This document shows positions 7,934-19,140 of a DNA stretch of 64,000 nucleotides, in pieces. Under the pieces are notes generated by a model. The model was given only the letters and a program-made list of their open reading frames with translations, did no database searches and had not been told where the DNA came from. Origin of the DNA: Shumkonia mesophila (GTDB taxonomy: Bacteria; Pseudomonadota; Alphaproteobacteria; Rhodospirillales; Shumkoniaceae); NCBI RefSeq assembly GCF_026163695.1, contig NZ_JAOTID010000002.1, positions 213,511 to 277,510 of the forward strand. The letters run 5' to 3'. The stretch's first letter is position 1, and every line of letters begins with the position of its first letter. A program made the position numbers and the translations under genes.

Positions 7934-7978
7934 TGGGCGAAATCCCCCTCATCCTATTGGCTGCGGAGACCTGTTTAC

Positions 7979-8428
7979 ATGGCCCGGGTTACCGTCGAAG
8001 ACTGCGTCATCAAGATTCCGAACCGCTTCGACCTCGTCATGGTGGCGGCCCAGCGGGCCCGCGACATCGCGGCGGGAGCGCCGCTGACGGTCGATCGCGA
8101 CAACGACAAGAATCCGGTGGTCGCCTTGCGCGAGATCGCCGACGAAACCATCGACATCGACAACCTCACGGATTCCCTGGTCAAGGGCCTTCAGAAGCAC
8201 GTCGAGTCCGACGAGCCGGAAGAGGACGAGATGGACCTGCTGGCGATCCAGCAGGAACTTGGCATTTCCGTTGCCGAAACCCCGAGCAGGGTCGTGGCCG
8301 AGGACGGCGACGACGAACTCGAAGCCGAAGGCGAAGAGTCGGGCGAGGCCCTCTACGAGGACGTCGACGAGGCCGATTTGGCCGCAGACCCGGCGCTGGG
8401 GGCGGATAGCGACTCCGACGAGGTGTGA
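7979..8428 (+). CDS. rpoZ: RNA polymerase omega subunit
   Basis: The first 60 residues are the conserved omega core ([20 protein letters not shown], then the AAQRARDI helix, and [14 protein letters not shown]), which helps fold and hold the beta-prime subunit. At 149 residues it has a long acidic C-terminal extension (residues about 75-149, rich in Glu and Asp) beyond the core; long omega tails are common in alphaproteobacteria. spoT follows about 100 bp downstream, the standard rpoZ-spoT arrangement that links omega with ppGpp metabolism. Confidence 0.95.
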   Translation: MARVTVEDCVIKIPNRFDLVMVAAQRARDIAAGAPLTVDRDNDKNPVVALREIADETIDIDNLTDSLVKGLQKHVESDEPEEDEMDLLAIQQELGISVAETPSRVVAEDGDDELEAEGEESGEALYEDVDEADLAADPALGADSDSDEV

Positions 8429-8532
8429 TGTGACTCCGGCGGGGGGCGGACGTGCGATCGCACGGCCTTTCCCCGTCCGTGGACCGGCGGGGGCAGCCGG
8501 CTTCCCAGAGATGTGATGTGGCGAGGCGCTGA

Positions 8533-10677
<2,145 letters not shown>

Positions 10678-10763
10678 CGGGGGCTCGCCGGTCCATCCCG
10701 GCGGGGCGGGGCGCCACGCGTTTTCCTGATGGCGGGACGGCCTGAAACGCCTATATTCGCGCC

Positions 10764-11375
10764 ATGTTCCTAAGGCGCAGAAAGATGTCCTGGGCCCGGC
10801 GGTTCCGGGAGGTGATGTGGCCCAGCGCCGGATGGCGGCGCTCGACCTCGTATCTGTTCCACCGCATCGCGCGCATTCCGGGAACGCCGCATTACATCGC
10901 CGCCGGACTGGCCTGCGGCGCCGCCATTTCGTTCACCCCGTTCATCGGCCTGCATTTCGTGCTGTCGTTCCTGCTGGCCTGGATCGTCCGTGGCAGCTTG
11001 GTCGCCGCCGCTCTCGGCACGGCGGTCGGCAATCCGTGGACCTTTCCGTTCATCTGGATCTGGATTTACGAACTCGGTCACTGGATGCTGAACGTCCGCA
11101 GCCCGATACCGGCCGAGGCGGTGAACTTCGTGCATCTGTTCGCCAGGATCACCGGCTCCTTGTTGCGCATGGACATGCATTATCTGTTCGACATTGCAGG
11201 GCCGGTGCTGTGGCCGATGTTCATCGGCAGCATTCCCACGGCGATCGTCGTCTGGTTCGTGTTCTACCTGCCGCTCAAGCCGGCGGTGGCCGCCTATCAG
11301 CACCGCCGGCGTTTCCGCAGAATGAAGAAGGCACAGGAGGAATCGGATGCACCGACGCCTGAGACTCGGCGTTAA
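10764..11375 (+). CDS. DUF2062 family membrane protein
   Basis: The 203-residue protein has a basic N-terminus, the DUF2062 signature ([20 protein letters not shown], then the [13 protein letters not shown] segment) and three or four membrane segments, the last near residues 150-170, followed by a basic tail. The function of the family is not established; it is often found beside housekeeping genes. It overlaps the start of pdxJ by 29 bp, so it belongs to the pdxJ-acpS operon. A TATATT at 10752-10757 would place a transcription start on the ATG itself (leaderless), but no -35 accompanies it. Confidence 0.85.
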   Translation: MFLRRRKMSWARRFREVMWPSAGWRRSTSYLFHRIARIPGTPHYIAAGLACGAAISFTPFIGLHFVLSFLLAWIVRGSLVAAALGTAVGNPWTFPFIWIWIYELGHWMLNVRSPIPAEAVNFVHLFARITGSLLRMDMHYLFDIAGPVLWPMFIGSIPTAIVVWFVFYLPLKPAVAAYQHRRRFRRMKKAQEESDAPTPETRR

Positions 11376-12084
11376 CATCGATCACGTCGCGACCATCCGC
11401 AACGCCCGCGGGGGGCACTTTCCCGACCCGCTGCGCGCCGCCATGCTGGCGGTCGAGGCCGGGGCCGACGGCATCACCGCGCATCTGCGCGAGGACCGCC
11501 GGCACATCTCCGATGCCGACATCTCGAAGATCCGCCAGGCCATTCCGGTACCGCTCAACCTCGAGATGGCGGCGACCGAGGAAATGCTGGCGATCGCCCT
11601 GCACCATCGCCCGCACGCCGCCTGCATCGTGCCCGAGAAACGCGAGGAGCGAACCACCGAAGGCGGACTCGACGCGGCGCGCGGCCACAACCACCTGAAG
11701 CCGTTCGTCGCCGCGCTCGGCAGGGCCGGCATCCGCGTTTCGCTGTTCGTCGAGCCCGATTTGCGGCAGCTCGACGCGGCCGTTTCCTTGGGGGCCCCCG
11801 TCGTCGAACTGCACACCGGCGCCTATTGCGACGCCGAGGACGGCCGGCGTGAGCGCGAGCTGGAACGCATCCGCGAGGCCGCCGCCCACGCCGAGAAGGT
11901 CGGGCTGGAATGCCATGCCGGCCACGGACTGACCTACGAGACGGTGAAGCCGATCGCCGCCATCCCGGCCATCGTCGAGCTGAACATCGGCCACTTCCTG
12001 GTGGGCGAGGCCATCTTCGTCGGCCTTGCCGAAAGCATTCGCGGCATGCGCGCGCTGATGGACGAGGGACGGGCCGGCCGATGA
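11347..12084 (+). CDS. pdxJ: Pyridoxine 5'-phosphate synthase
   Basis: PdxJ condenses 3-amino-2-oxopropyl phosphate with deoxyxylulose 5-phosphate to form pyridoxine phosphate. The 245-residue TIM barrel shows [49 protein letters not shown] and [13 protein letters not shown], all diagnostic of the family. The ATGA overlap with acpS (stop 12082-12084, start 12081) is a conserved alphaproteobacterial arrangement. The start lies inside the DUF2062 gene, after an AGGAGG at 11335-11340. Confidence 0.96.
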   Translation: MHRRLRLGVNIDHVATIRNARGGHFPDPLRAAMLAVEAGADGITAHLREDRRHISDADISKIRQAIPVPLNLEMAATEEMLAIALHHRPHAACIVPEKREERTTEGGLDAARGHNHLKPFVAALGRAGIRVSLFVEPDLRQLDAAVSLGAPVVELHTGAYCDAEDGRRERELERIREAAAHAEKVGLECHAGHGLTYETVKPIAAIPAIVELNIGHFLVGEAIFVGLAESIRGMRALMDEGRAGR

Positions 12085-12509
12085 TCCTGGGCCTCGGTAC
12101 CGATCTTTGCGACATCCGGCGCGTCGAACGCGCGCTCGCGCGTTTTGGCGAGCGCTTCACCTTGCGCCTGTTCACCGATACCGAGCGGGCCAGGGCGGCC
12201 GGCCGGCCGCGCAAGTCGGCCCATGTCTTTGCCCAATGCTTCGCCGCCAAGGAGGCCTGCGCCAAGGCCCTGGGCACCGGCTATCGCCGGGGCGTTTTCG
12301 CCCGCGACATCGCAGTCGCCAATCACCCCAGCGGGCAGCCCTACCTTACGCTGCACGGCGGCGCCCGCCGGCGTCTCGACGAACTGACGCCCTCCGGCAT
12401 GGTCGCCCGGATCGACGTTTCGCTGACCGACGAGAACCCGATGGCCCACGCCATCGTCATCATCTCGGCGGTGCCGGCGCCGGATGCTGCCGCCGGGGAA
12501 GGTCCTTGA
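12081..12509 (+). CDS. acpS: Holo-[acyl-carrier-protein] synthase
   Basis: AcpS moves 4'-phosphopantetheine from CoA to acyl carrier protein. The 142-residue protein has the magnesium-binding GLGTDLCDI near the N-terminus and the catalytic helix [14 protein letters not shown]; it ends with a short Ala/Pro tail. Its ATG overlaps the pdxJ stop (ATGA), indicating coupled translation. A candidate lepB promoter begins at its stop codon. Confidence 0.95.
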   Translation: MILGLGTDLCDIRRVERALARFGERFTLRLFTDTERARAAGRPRKSAHVFAQCFAAKEACAKALGTGYRRGVFARDIAVANHPSGQPYLTLHGGARRRLDELTPSGMVARIDVSLTDENPMAHAIVIISAVPAPDAAAGEGP

Positions 12510-12534
12510 CACCGCGGGCGCGGACTGGCTTGAT
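12506..12534 (+). promoter_or_regulatory. Candidate lepB promoter
   Basis: A perfect TTGACA (12506-12511) overlaps the acpS stop codon; with a 17-bp spacer the -10 is CTTGAT (12529-12534), three of six matches. The lepB ATG is at 12600, preceded by an AT-rich leader. Plausible for the lepB-rnc-era unit, but the -10 is weak. Confidence 0.35.
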
Positions 12535-12599
12535 CGAGCGTTGATGCGCCAGCCTGACCCTTCATGACAGTAAAATCAATACGTTAAACGGACATTTTA

Positions 12600-13334
12600 A
12601 TGAGTCGCAATAAGACACAGGGCTGGAAGGAGACGGTGAAGACCGTCTTCTACGCCGTTCTCATCGCCATTTTCATCCGCACCTTCGCGTATGAGCCCTT
12701 CAGTATTCCCTCGGGGTCGATGATCCCGACGCTGCTGGTCGGCGACTATCTGTTCGTTTCCAAGTTCTCGTATGGCTACAGCCGCCACTCGCTGCCGTTC
12801 AGCCTGCCGCTGATTCCGGGCCGCATCCTCTACACCCAGCCGGAGCGCGGCGACGTCGTGGTCTTCAAGTTGCCGGCCGACAACCGCACCGACTACATCA
12901 AGCGGATCATCGGCCTGCCCGGCGACCGCATCCAGGTCAAGGACGGCGTGCTTCACATCAACGAACAGCCGGTGAAGCGCGAGCGGGTGGCCGACCACAT
13001 GCGCTACCTGACCAGCGGCAACGTGATGCGCGACCCGCGCTATATCGAAACCCTGCCCAACGGCAAGCAACACCCGATCATCGAGGCGCAGGGCGATTTC
13101 GGCCAGGGCGACGATACCCGGGTCTATACCGTGCCCGAGGGCCACTTCTTTGCCATGGGCGACAACCGGGACAGTTCGCTGGACAGCCGCTTCCCGGATG
13201 TCGGCTTCGTTCCCAAGGAGAACCTGGTCGGCCGCGCCGAATTCCTGTTCTTCTCGATCGAGGGCAGCGTGTGGAAGATATGGACCTGGCCGACCGCGAT
13301 CCGCTTCGATCGCCTGTTCAGCGGCATCGACTGA
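12600..13334 (+). CDS. lepB: Signal peptidase I
   Basis: LepB cleaves signal peptides from exported proteins at the outer face of the inner membrane. The 244-residue protein has one N-terminal membrane segment (about 14-29), the catalytic Ser40 in PSGSMIPTL, the catalytic Lys101 in YIKRIIGLPGD, and the box E motif GDNRDSSLDSR. It starts the lepB-rnc-era-recO series that is conserved in alphaproteobacteria, with rnc beginning 5 bp after its stop. Confidence 0.96.
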   Translation: MSRNKTQGWKETVKTVFYAVLIAIFIRTFAYEPFSIPSGSMIPTLLVGDYLFVSKFSYGYSRHSLPFSLPLIPGRILYTQPERGDVVVFKLPADNRTDYIKRIIGLPGDRIQVKDGVLHINEQPVKRERVADHMRYLTSGNVMRDPRYIETLPNGKQHPIIEAQGDFGQGDDTRVYTVPEGHFFAMGDNRDSSLDSRFPDVGFVPKENLVGRAEFLFFSIEGSVWKIWTWPTAIRFDRLFSGID

Positions 13335-13339
13335 GACGG

Positions 13340-14035
13340 ATGAGCACCGTCTCCGACCCTTTGGGCAAGATCCTCGGTCACCGTTTCAACCGGCCGGAAC
13401 TGGTGCGCGAAGCGCTCTGCCATTCCAGCGCGGCGCAGGGGCAAAGCGGCCGGCCGGCGTCGTACGAGCGGCTGGAATTCCTGGGCGACCGGGTGCTGGG
13501 CCTGGTGGTCGCCCGCCTGCTGTTCGACCGTTTCGCCGGCGAGAGCGAGGGCCACCTGGCCCGCCGGCATGCCGAACTGGTGCGCAAGGAAACGCTGGCC
13601 CGCGTCGCCGTCAACCTCGGCCTGGGGCGCCACATCCGGCTGTCGCGTGGCGAGGAGGAGGCCGGCGGGCGCGACAATCCGGCCATCCTGGCCGACGTCT
13701 GCGAGGCGGTCATCGCGGCGATTTTCCTGGACGGCGGGTTCGAGGCGGCGGCGGCGTTCATCGGCCGCCATTGGGCGGTTCTGATCGAGGAGGACCTGAC
13801 ACCGCCCAAGGACGCCAAGACGGCGCTCCAGGAATGGGCCCAGGGGCGTGGCCTCGACTTGCCGCTCTATCGCGAGGTCGGTCGCGAGGGGCCGCCGCAC
13901 GCGCCGCTCTTCGAGGTCGAGGTGTCCATTGAGGGCCACCCGCCCGAGGTGGCCAATGGGCCGTCCAAGCGGACGGCCGAACAGGCGGCGGCCGGGGCCC
14001 TGCTGGCCCGGCTGGAGGTGCGATATGGCGGCTGA
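13340..14035 (+). CDS. rnc: Ribonuclease III
   Basis: The enzyme cleaves double-stranded RNA in rRNA and mRNA processing. The 231-residue product has the RNase III signature ERLEFLGDRVLGL with its catalytic acidic residues, a second acidic cluster (LADVCEAVIAAIFLDGG), and a C-terminal dsRNA-binding domain (about 157-229, ending EQAAAGALLARLE). A longer frame runs upstream into lepB; I chose ATG 13340 because it gives the family N-terminus and follows lepB by 5 bp. It overlaps era by 11 bp. Confidence 0.95.
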   Translation: MSTVSDPLGKILGHRFNRPELVREALCHSSAAQGQSGRPASYERLEFLGDRVLGLVVARLLFDRFAGESEGHLARRHAELVRKETLARVAVNLGLGRHIRLSRGEEEAGGRDNPAILADVCEAVIAAIFLDGGFEAAAAFIGRHWAVLIEEDLTPPKDAKTALQEWAQGRGLDLPLYREVGREGPPHAPLFEVEVSIEGHPPEVANGPSKRTAEQAAAGALLARLEVRYGG

Positions 14036-14930
14036 TCATCCGACCCGCTGCGGCTTCGTCGCCGTGCTGGGGGCACCCAATGTCGGCAAGTCGACGCTGA
14101 TCAACCAGATTGTCGGCGCCAAGGTGTCCATCGTGTCGCCCAAGGTGCAGACGACGCGCACGCGCGTGCTCGGCATCCACATCGAGGGGACGTCCCAGAT
14201 CGTCTTCATCGATACCCCCGGCATCTTCCAGCCGCGGCGCCGGCTGGACCGCGCCATGGTGGCGGCCGCCTGGGGCGGCGCCGAGGACGCCGACTCGGTA
14301 CTGCTGCTGGTCGATGCCGCCAAGGGGCTGGACGCCAACACCCGGGCCATCGTCGAGCGCCTGAAAACGGCCGGCCGGCCGGCCGTTCTGGTGCTCAACA
14401 AGGTCGACCTGGCCAAAAAGCCGGCGCTGCTGGCCCTCGCCTCCGAGCTCAACGCCAGCGGCGCGTTCACCGACACCTTCATGGTCTCGGCGTTGACCGG
14501 CGATGGCGTCGGCGACCTGGTGGCCCATCTGGCCGCGCGCATGGCGGAAGGGCCCTGGCATTTCCCCGAGGATCAGATTTCCGACATGCCGCAGCGGCTG
14601 CTGGCCGCCGAGATCACCCGCGAGCAACTGTACCGCCAGCTTCACGAGGAACTGCCCTACGCCGCCACCGTCGAGACCGAATCGTGGGAAGAACGGCGCG
14701 ACGGCAGCGTCAAGATCGATCAGGTGGTTTTTGTCGAGCGCGAAAGCCAGCGGGCCATCGTGCTGGGCAAGGGCGGCCGGCGCATCCGGGCGCTGGGCGA
14801 GGCGGCCCGCATCGAACTGGCGGCGATTTTCGAGCGCCGGGTCCATCTGTTCCTGTTCGTCAAGGTGCGCGAATCGTGGGGCGACGATCCCGAGCGCTAC
14901 CGGGACTGGGGACTCGATTTCAACGCCTGA
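14025..14930 (+). CDS. era: GTPase Era
   Basis: Era binds 16S rRNA and is needed for 30S assembly. The 301-residue protein has G1 GAPNVGKST, the switch region QTTRTRVLGI, G3 DTPGIF, G4 NKVD and a C-terminal KH domain with VLGKGGRRIRALGEAARIEL. The start ATG lies within the last codons of rnc, giving the classic rnc-era overlap. recO follows after 44 bp. Confidence 0.96.
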   Translation: MAADHPTRCGFVAVLGAPNVGKSTLINQIVGAKVSIVSPKVQTTRTRVLGIHIEGTSQIVFIDTPGIFQPRRRLDRAMVAAAWGGAEDADSVLLLVDAAKGLDANTRAIVERLKTAGRPAVLVLNKVDLAKKPALLALASELNASGAFTDTFMVSALTGDGVGDLVAHLAARMAEGPWHFPEDQISDMPQRLLAAEITREQLYRQLHEELPYAATVETESWEERRDGSVKIDQVVFVERESQRAIVLGKGGRRIRALGEAARIELAAIFERRVHLFLFVKVRESWGDDPERYRDWGLDFNA

Positions 14931-14974
14931 CATTTCCTCCTCGCGGCATTCCCGGGATCGGCTAGAGTAGGGCC

Positions 14975-15706
14975 ATGGAGTGGACCGACGAGGGCATCGT
15001 TCTTTCCGCCCGCAAGCATGGCGAGACGTCGGCGATCGTCACCCTGCTGACCCGCGCCTATGGCCGCCACGCCGGGCTGGTGCGCGGCGGGGCGGGCAAG
15101 GCGGCGCGCGGCATCCTGCAGCCCGGCAACCGCGTCGAAGCCCACTGGCGGGCCCGGCTGGCCGAGCACCTGGGCACGCTCACCTGCGAGATGACCCACG
15201 CCTTCGCAGCCGCCGTGCTCGACGACGCTGCCCGTCTGGCCGCCCTTTCCTCGGCCTGCGCCATCGCCGAGGCGGCGCTGCCCGAGCGCGAGCCCTTTCC
15301 CTCGGTCTACGACGGCCTGCTGGCCCTGCTGGGCGCCATCGAGAACGACGTCTGGCCGGTCGCCTATGTGCGCTGGGAGCTGGGCCTGCTGACCCAGCTG
15401 GGCTTCGGCCTCGATCTTTCCGAATGCGCCGCCACCGGACGCAACGACCAGCTCGCCTACGTGTCGCCGAAATCGGGCCGGGCGGTGTCGCTGGCCGCCG
15501 GCGAGCCTTACAAGGGCCGGCTGCTGGCGCTGCCGGCCTTCCTGGCTGGCGGCGGCAACGGGGCGGGGCCCGGGGCCCTGCTCGACGGCCTTCGCCTCAC
15601 CGGCCATTTCCTCGAACGCCACCTTTTCGCCCCCATGGGCGTCCCCATGCCGGCGGCTCGCCGCCGGCTGGAAGAGCGCCTGCGCCACGGCGCGGGCGCG
15701 CCATGA
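14975..15706 (+). CDS. recO: DNA repair protein RecO
   Basis: RecO loads RecA on SSB-coated single-stranded DNA in the RecFOR pathway. The 243-residue protein starts with the OB-fold motif WTDEGIVLSARKHGETSAIV and continues LLTRAYGRHAGLVRGG, both typical of the family. A helical C-terminal domain follows. The four-Cys zinc site of some RecO proteins is absent, which is common in alphaproteobacteria. Its position after era is conserved. Confidence 0.93.
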   Translation: MEWTDEGIVLSARKHGETSAIVTLLTRAYGRHAGLVRGGAGKAARGILQPGNRVEAHWRARLAEHLGTLTCEMTHAFAAAVLDDAARLAALSSACAIAEAALPEREPFPSVYDGLLALLGAIENDVWPVAYVRWELGLLTQLGFGLDLSECAATGRNDQLAYVSPKSGRAVSLAAGEPYKGRLLALPAFLAGGGNGAGPGALLDGLRLTGHFLERHLFAPMGVPMPAARRRLEERLRHGAGAP

Positions 15707-15715
15707 ATTGATGCT

Positions 15716-15744
15716 TTGATGCGCCTGCGCGCTACATGTAGTAT
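15716..15744 (+). promoter_or_regulatory. Predicted parC promoter
   Basis: TTGATG (15716-15721), 17-bp spacer, TAGTAT (15739-15744), each four of six matches, 46 bp before the parC ATG and just after the recO stop. Suggests parC has its own promoter. Confidence 0.45.
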
Positions 15745-15789
15745 CCCGTTTCAATCTCGCTGCGACAGACCACAGGTTTCGAACCGACC

Positions 15790-18036
15790 ATGAAAGACGC
15801 CGCCCCGACCGGGGAAATCCGCGATACGCCGCTCGCCGAGGCCCTCGGCGAACGCTACCTGTCCTATGCCCTTTCCACCATCATGTCGCGCTCGCTGCCC
15901 GACGTGCGCGACGGCCTGAAGCCGGTGCATCGGCGGCTGCTTTACGCCATGCGCCAGCTCAAGCTCGACCCCACCTCGGGCTACAAGAAGTGCGCCCGCG
16001 TGGTGGGCGACGTCATCGGCAAGTACCATCCGCACGGCGACGTCGCGGTCTATGAGACGCTGGTGCGCCTGGCCCAGGAATTCGCCGTCCGCTACCCGCT
16101 GGTCGACGGCCAGGGCAACTTCGGCAACATCGACGGCGATAACGCGGCGGCCATGCGCTACACCGAGGCGCGGATGACCGCGGTGGCCCAGGCGTTGCTC
16201 GAAGGCATCGACGAGAACGCCGTCGACTTCCGCGACACCTATGACGGCGAGGACGAGGAGCCGGTCGTTCTGCCGGCGCGCTTCCCCAACCTGCTGGCCA
16301 ACGGGGCCGCCGGCATCGCGGTCGGCATGGCGACCAACATTCCGCCCCACAACGTCGGCGAGCTGTGCGACGCGCTGATCCTCCTCAACAAGACGCCGTC
16401 GGCCACCGTCGAGGAACTGGTCGGGGTGGTGCGCGGCCCGGACTTTCCGACCGGCGGCATCCTGGCCGAGGCGCCGGGCGCCATCCTCGAGGCCTATCGA
16501 ACGGGGCGCGGCAGCTTCCGCCTGCGGGCCCGCTGGGAGAGCGAATCCCTGGGCCACGGCCAGTACCAGATCGTCATCACCGAGATCCCCTACCAGGTGC
16601 CCAAGGCGCGCATCATCGAACGGGTCGCCGAACTGCTGGCCGCCCGCAAGCTGCCGATGCTGGCCGACATCCGCGACGAATCGACCGACGACGTGCGCAT
16701 CGTGCTGGAACCGAAAAGCCGCACCGTCGAGGCCGAGCACCTGATGGAGCATCTGTTCCGCCTGACCGACCTCGAGGTGCGCTTCGGCCTCAACATGAAC
16801 GTGCTGGGCGCCGACAACACGCCGCGGGTCATGAACCTCAAGGAGGTGCTCGCCGCCTTCCTGGAGCACCGCCAACAGGTGCTGGTGCGGCGTACCGAGT
16901 TCCGCCTGGACAAGATCGAGCGCCGGTTGGAGATCCTGGGCGGCCTGCTGATCGCCTATCTCAACCTCGACGAGGTCATCCGCATCATCCGCGAGGAGGA
17001 CGAGCCGAAGGCCGAGTTGATCCGGGCCTTCAAGCTGACCGACACCCAGGCGGAAGCCATCCTCAACATGCGCCTGCGCCACTTGCGCCGGCTGGAGGAG
17101 CAGGCCATCCGCACCGAGAACGCCGAGTTGACGGCGGAGAAGGCCGACCTTCAGGACCTGCTGGCCAAGCCGCAGCGGATGCGCAAGGTGATCGGCGCCG
17201 AAATGCTCGACATTCGAAAACAGTTCGGGCCCGACACCGCGCTGGGCAAGCGGCGCACCGACATCGGCGACGCGCCCTCCGCCATCGTCGTGCCGCTGGA
17301 GGCGATGATCGAGCGCGAGCCGATCACCGTCATCTGTTCGGAGAAGGGCTGGATTCGCGCGATCAAGGGCCACATGGAGGACCTTTCCGAGGTCCGCTAC
17401 AAGGAAGGCGACCGCGGCAAGTTCATACTGCGGGCCCAGACCACCGACAAGCTGCTGGTGTTCGCCACCAACGGCCGCTTCTACACCGTCGGCTGCGACA
17501 AGCTGCCGGGCGGGCGCGGCAACGGCGAGCCGCTGCGCCTGATGATCGACCTCGACGCCGGCCATGACGTGGTCGGCCTCATGGTCCACCGGCCGGGCGG
17601 GCGCCTGCTGGTGGCCGGCGAATCCGGGCGCGGCTTCGTGGTCGAGGAGGATGCCGTCATCGCCCAGACGCGGGCCGGCAAGCAGATCCTCAACCTGGCG
17701 GACGGCGAGGAGGCGGCGCTGTGCGCGCCGATCGGCGAAGGGGCCGATTCAATCGCCGTCGTCGGCAACAACCGCAAGCTCCTGATCTTCGGGCTGGACG
17801 AGGTGCCGGTCATGACCCGCGGGCGTGGCGTCATCCTGCAACGCTATGGCAAGGGCGGCCTCATCGCCGACGCCATCGCGTTCAAATTCGCCGACGGGCT
17901 GACCTGGCCGGCCGGAACCCGCACCCGCACGGAAACCAACTTGGCCCCCTGGCACGGCAAGCGCGCCCAGGCCGGCCGGCTGCCGCCGGGAGGTTTCCCC
18001 CGTTCCAACCGGTTTACAGGGGGGCCGGTTGCCTGA
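15790..18036 (+). CDS. parC: DNA topoisomerase IV subunit A
   Basis: ParC is the DNA-cleaving subunit that decatenates daughter chromosomes. The 748-residue product has the 5Y-CAP motor region, the catalytic Tyr124 in [10 protein letters not shown], the [14 protein letters not shown] motif and five or six degenerate C-terminal blades. At this length and with weak C-terminal blades lacking a GyrA-box it is ParC, not GyrA. In the quinolone-determining region it reads [10 protein letters not shown]: Val85 replaces the Ser that E. coli ParC has at position 80, whereas the Glu is kept. Confidence 0.95.
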   Translation: MKDAAPTGEIRDTPLAEALGERYLSYALSTIMSRSLPDVRDGLKPVHRRLLYAMRQLKLDPTSGYKKCARVVGDVIGKYHPHGDVAVYETLVRLAQEFAVRYPLVDGQGNFGNIDGDNAAAMRYTEARMTAVAQALLEGIDENAVDFRDTYDGEDEEPVVLPARFPNLLANGAAGIAVGMATNIPPHNVGELCDALILLNKTPSATVEELVGVVRGPDFPTGGILAEAPGAILEAYRTGRGSFRLRARWESESLGHGQYQIVITEIPYQVPKARIIERVAELLAARKLPMLADIRDESTDDVRIVLEPKSRTVEAEHLMEHLFRLTDLEVRFGLNMNVLGADNTPRVMNLKEVLAAFLEHRQQVLVRRTEFRLDKIERRLEILGGLLIAYLNLDEVIRIIREEDEPKAELIRAFKLTDTQAEAILNMRLRHLRRLEEQAIRTENAELTAEKADLQDLLAKPQRMRKVIGAEMLDIRKQFGPDTALGKRRTDIGDAPSAIVVPLEAMIEREPITVICSEKGWIRAIKGHMEDLSEVRYKEGDRGKFILRAQTTDKLLVFATNGRFYTVGCDKLPGGRGNGEPLRLMIDLDAGHDVVGLMVHRPGGRLLVAGESGRGFVVEEDAVIAQTRAGKQILNLADGEEAALCAPIGEGADSIAVVGNNRKLLIFGLDEVPVMTRGRGVILQRYGKGGLIADAIAFKFADGLTWPAGTRTRTETNLAPWHGKRAQAGRLPPGGFPRSNRFTGGPVA

Positions 18037-18089
18037 TAGGAAGGCGGGGCCGCCTGTTCGGCGATCCAGACAGGATTGAGGAGAAAACC

Positions 18090-18689
18090 ATGCGTGGTCC
18101 GACGACCGTTCAACCGACCCTGATTTCCGCCGTATGGTCCGCCGCCGGGGCCGGCTGGCTGCGCGCCGCCATTCTCGCCGTCGTCGGCAGCCTGTTGCTG
18201 ACCGCCTCGGCCAAGATCCTGGTGCCGTTCTGGCCGGTTCCCATGACCATGCAGACCTTTGCCGTGCTCGTCATCGGCATGGCCTATGGGCCGCGCCTCG
18301 GGGTGGCGACCGTGGCGCTTTATCTGGCCCAAGGGGCGCTAGGCCTGCCGGTCTTTGCCGGCACCCCGGAAAAGGGCATTGGGCTCGCCTACATGGTGGG
18401 ACCGACCGGGGGATATCTGGTCGGCTATCTGCTGGCGGCGACGGCCTGTGGCTATCTGGCCGAACGGGGCTGGGATCGCGGCCTTTTCACCACCGCCGCG
18501 GCCTTGGTCATTGGCAACGTCATTCTTTTCCTTCCGGGCGTGCTGTGGCTGGGCGTCCTGTTCGGCTGGAGCAAGCCGATCCTGGCGTGGGGGCTGACGC
18601 CCTTCCTCCTTGGCGAGGCCACGAAGATGGCTCTGGCGGCCGTGGTCATCCCGTTGGCCTGGAAAGCGGTGCGGAGCCGCCGCCACTAG
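18090..18689 (+). CDS. bioY: Biotin transporter BioY
   Basis: BioY is the substrate-binding membrane component of ECF-type biotin uptake and can work alone in some proteobacteria. The 199-residue protein has about six membrane segments and the family motifs VPFWPVPMTMQTFAVLVIG, LYLAQGALGLPVFAG and GPTGGYLVGYL. GAGGAG precedes the ATG. No bioM or bioN gene is adjacent, so it may act alone or with components elsewhere. Confidence 0.95.
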   Translation: MRGPTTVQPTLISAVWSAAGAGWLRAAILAVVGSLLLTASAKILVPFWPVPMTMQTFAVLVIGMAYGPRLGVATVALYLAQGALGLPVFAGTPEKGIGLAYMVGPTGGYLVGYLLAATACGYLAERGWDRGLFTTAAALVIGNVILFLPGVLWLGVLFGWSKPILAWGLTPFLLGEATKMALAAVVIPLAWKAVRSRRH

Positions 18690-18690
18690 A

Positions 18691-19131
18691 GTGGCTCGGC
18701 GGTTTCCGATCGCCGGCCTGCACGCCTATCTGGCCGGCCCGTGGCGGGTTCAGCGGTTCATCGGCGATCGGCGTCGCGACGACCGCGGGTCCTTCGTCGG
18801 AGACGCCCTTTTCGACCGAGAAGGACAGGGCCTCCGCTATCGTGAGCAAGGCATCCTGCGGCTGAGCGGCTTCCAAGGGGAGGCGAGCCGCGCCTACGTG
18901 TACGCGTTCCCCGCAGCGGCCGTCGCCAACGTCCATTTCGAAGACGGCCGGTTTTTTCACACCCTCGATCTTTCCAGCGGCGGGTGGTCGGTCGAGCATC
19001 GATGCGGCGACGATCTCTACCGGGGAGATTTCGCGGTCAGCGGCGAAGACCGGTGGGGCGTGGTCTGGCAGGTAGACGGCCCGCGCAAGGCATTGATCCT
19101 CGATGCCGAGTACCGGCGAGTACGAGCGTAG
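18691..19131 (+). CDS. DUF6314 family protein
   Basis: The 146-residue protein starts at a GTG one base after the bioY stop, so it is probably co-translated with bioY. It is a small soluble protein with the pattern LAGPWRVQRFI, then REQGILRL, YVYAFP, VHFEDGRFFHTLDL, CGDDLYRGDF and WQVDGPRKALILDAEYRR. I recognise this as the DUF6314 pattern, which resembles a lipocalin-like beta-barrel. Its function is unknown. The gene converges on the TRAP operon with only 9 bp between the stops. Confidence 0.7.
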   Translation: MARRFPIAGLHAYLAGPWRVQRFIGDRRRDDRGSFVGDALFDREGQGLRYREQGILRLSGFQGEASRAYVYAFPAAAVANVHFEDGRFFHTLDLSSGGWSVEHRCGDDLYRGDFAVSGEDRWGVVWQVDGPRKALILDAEYRRVRA

Positions 19132-19140
19132 TGCCCACCC

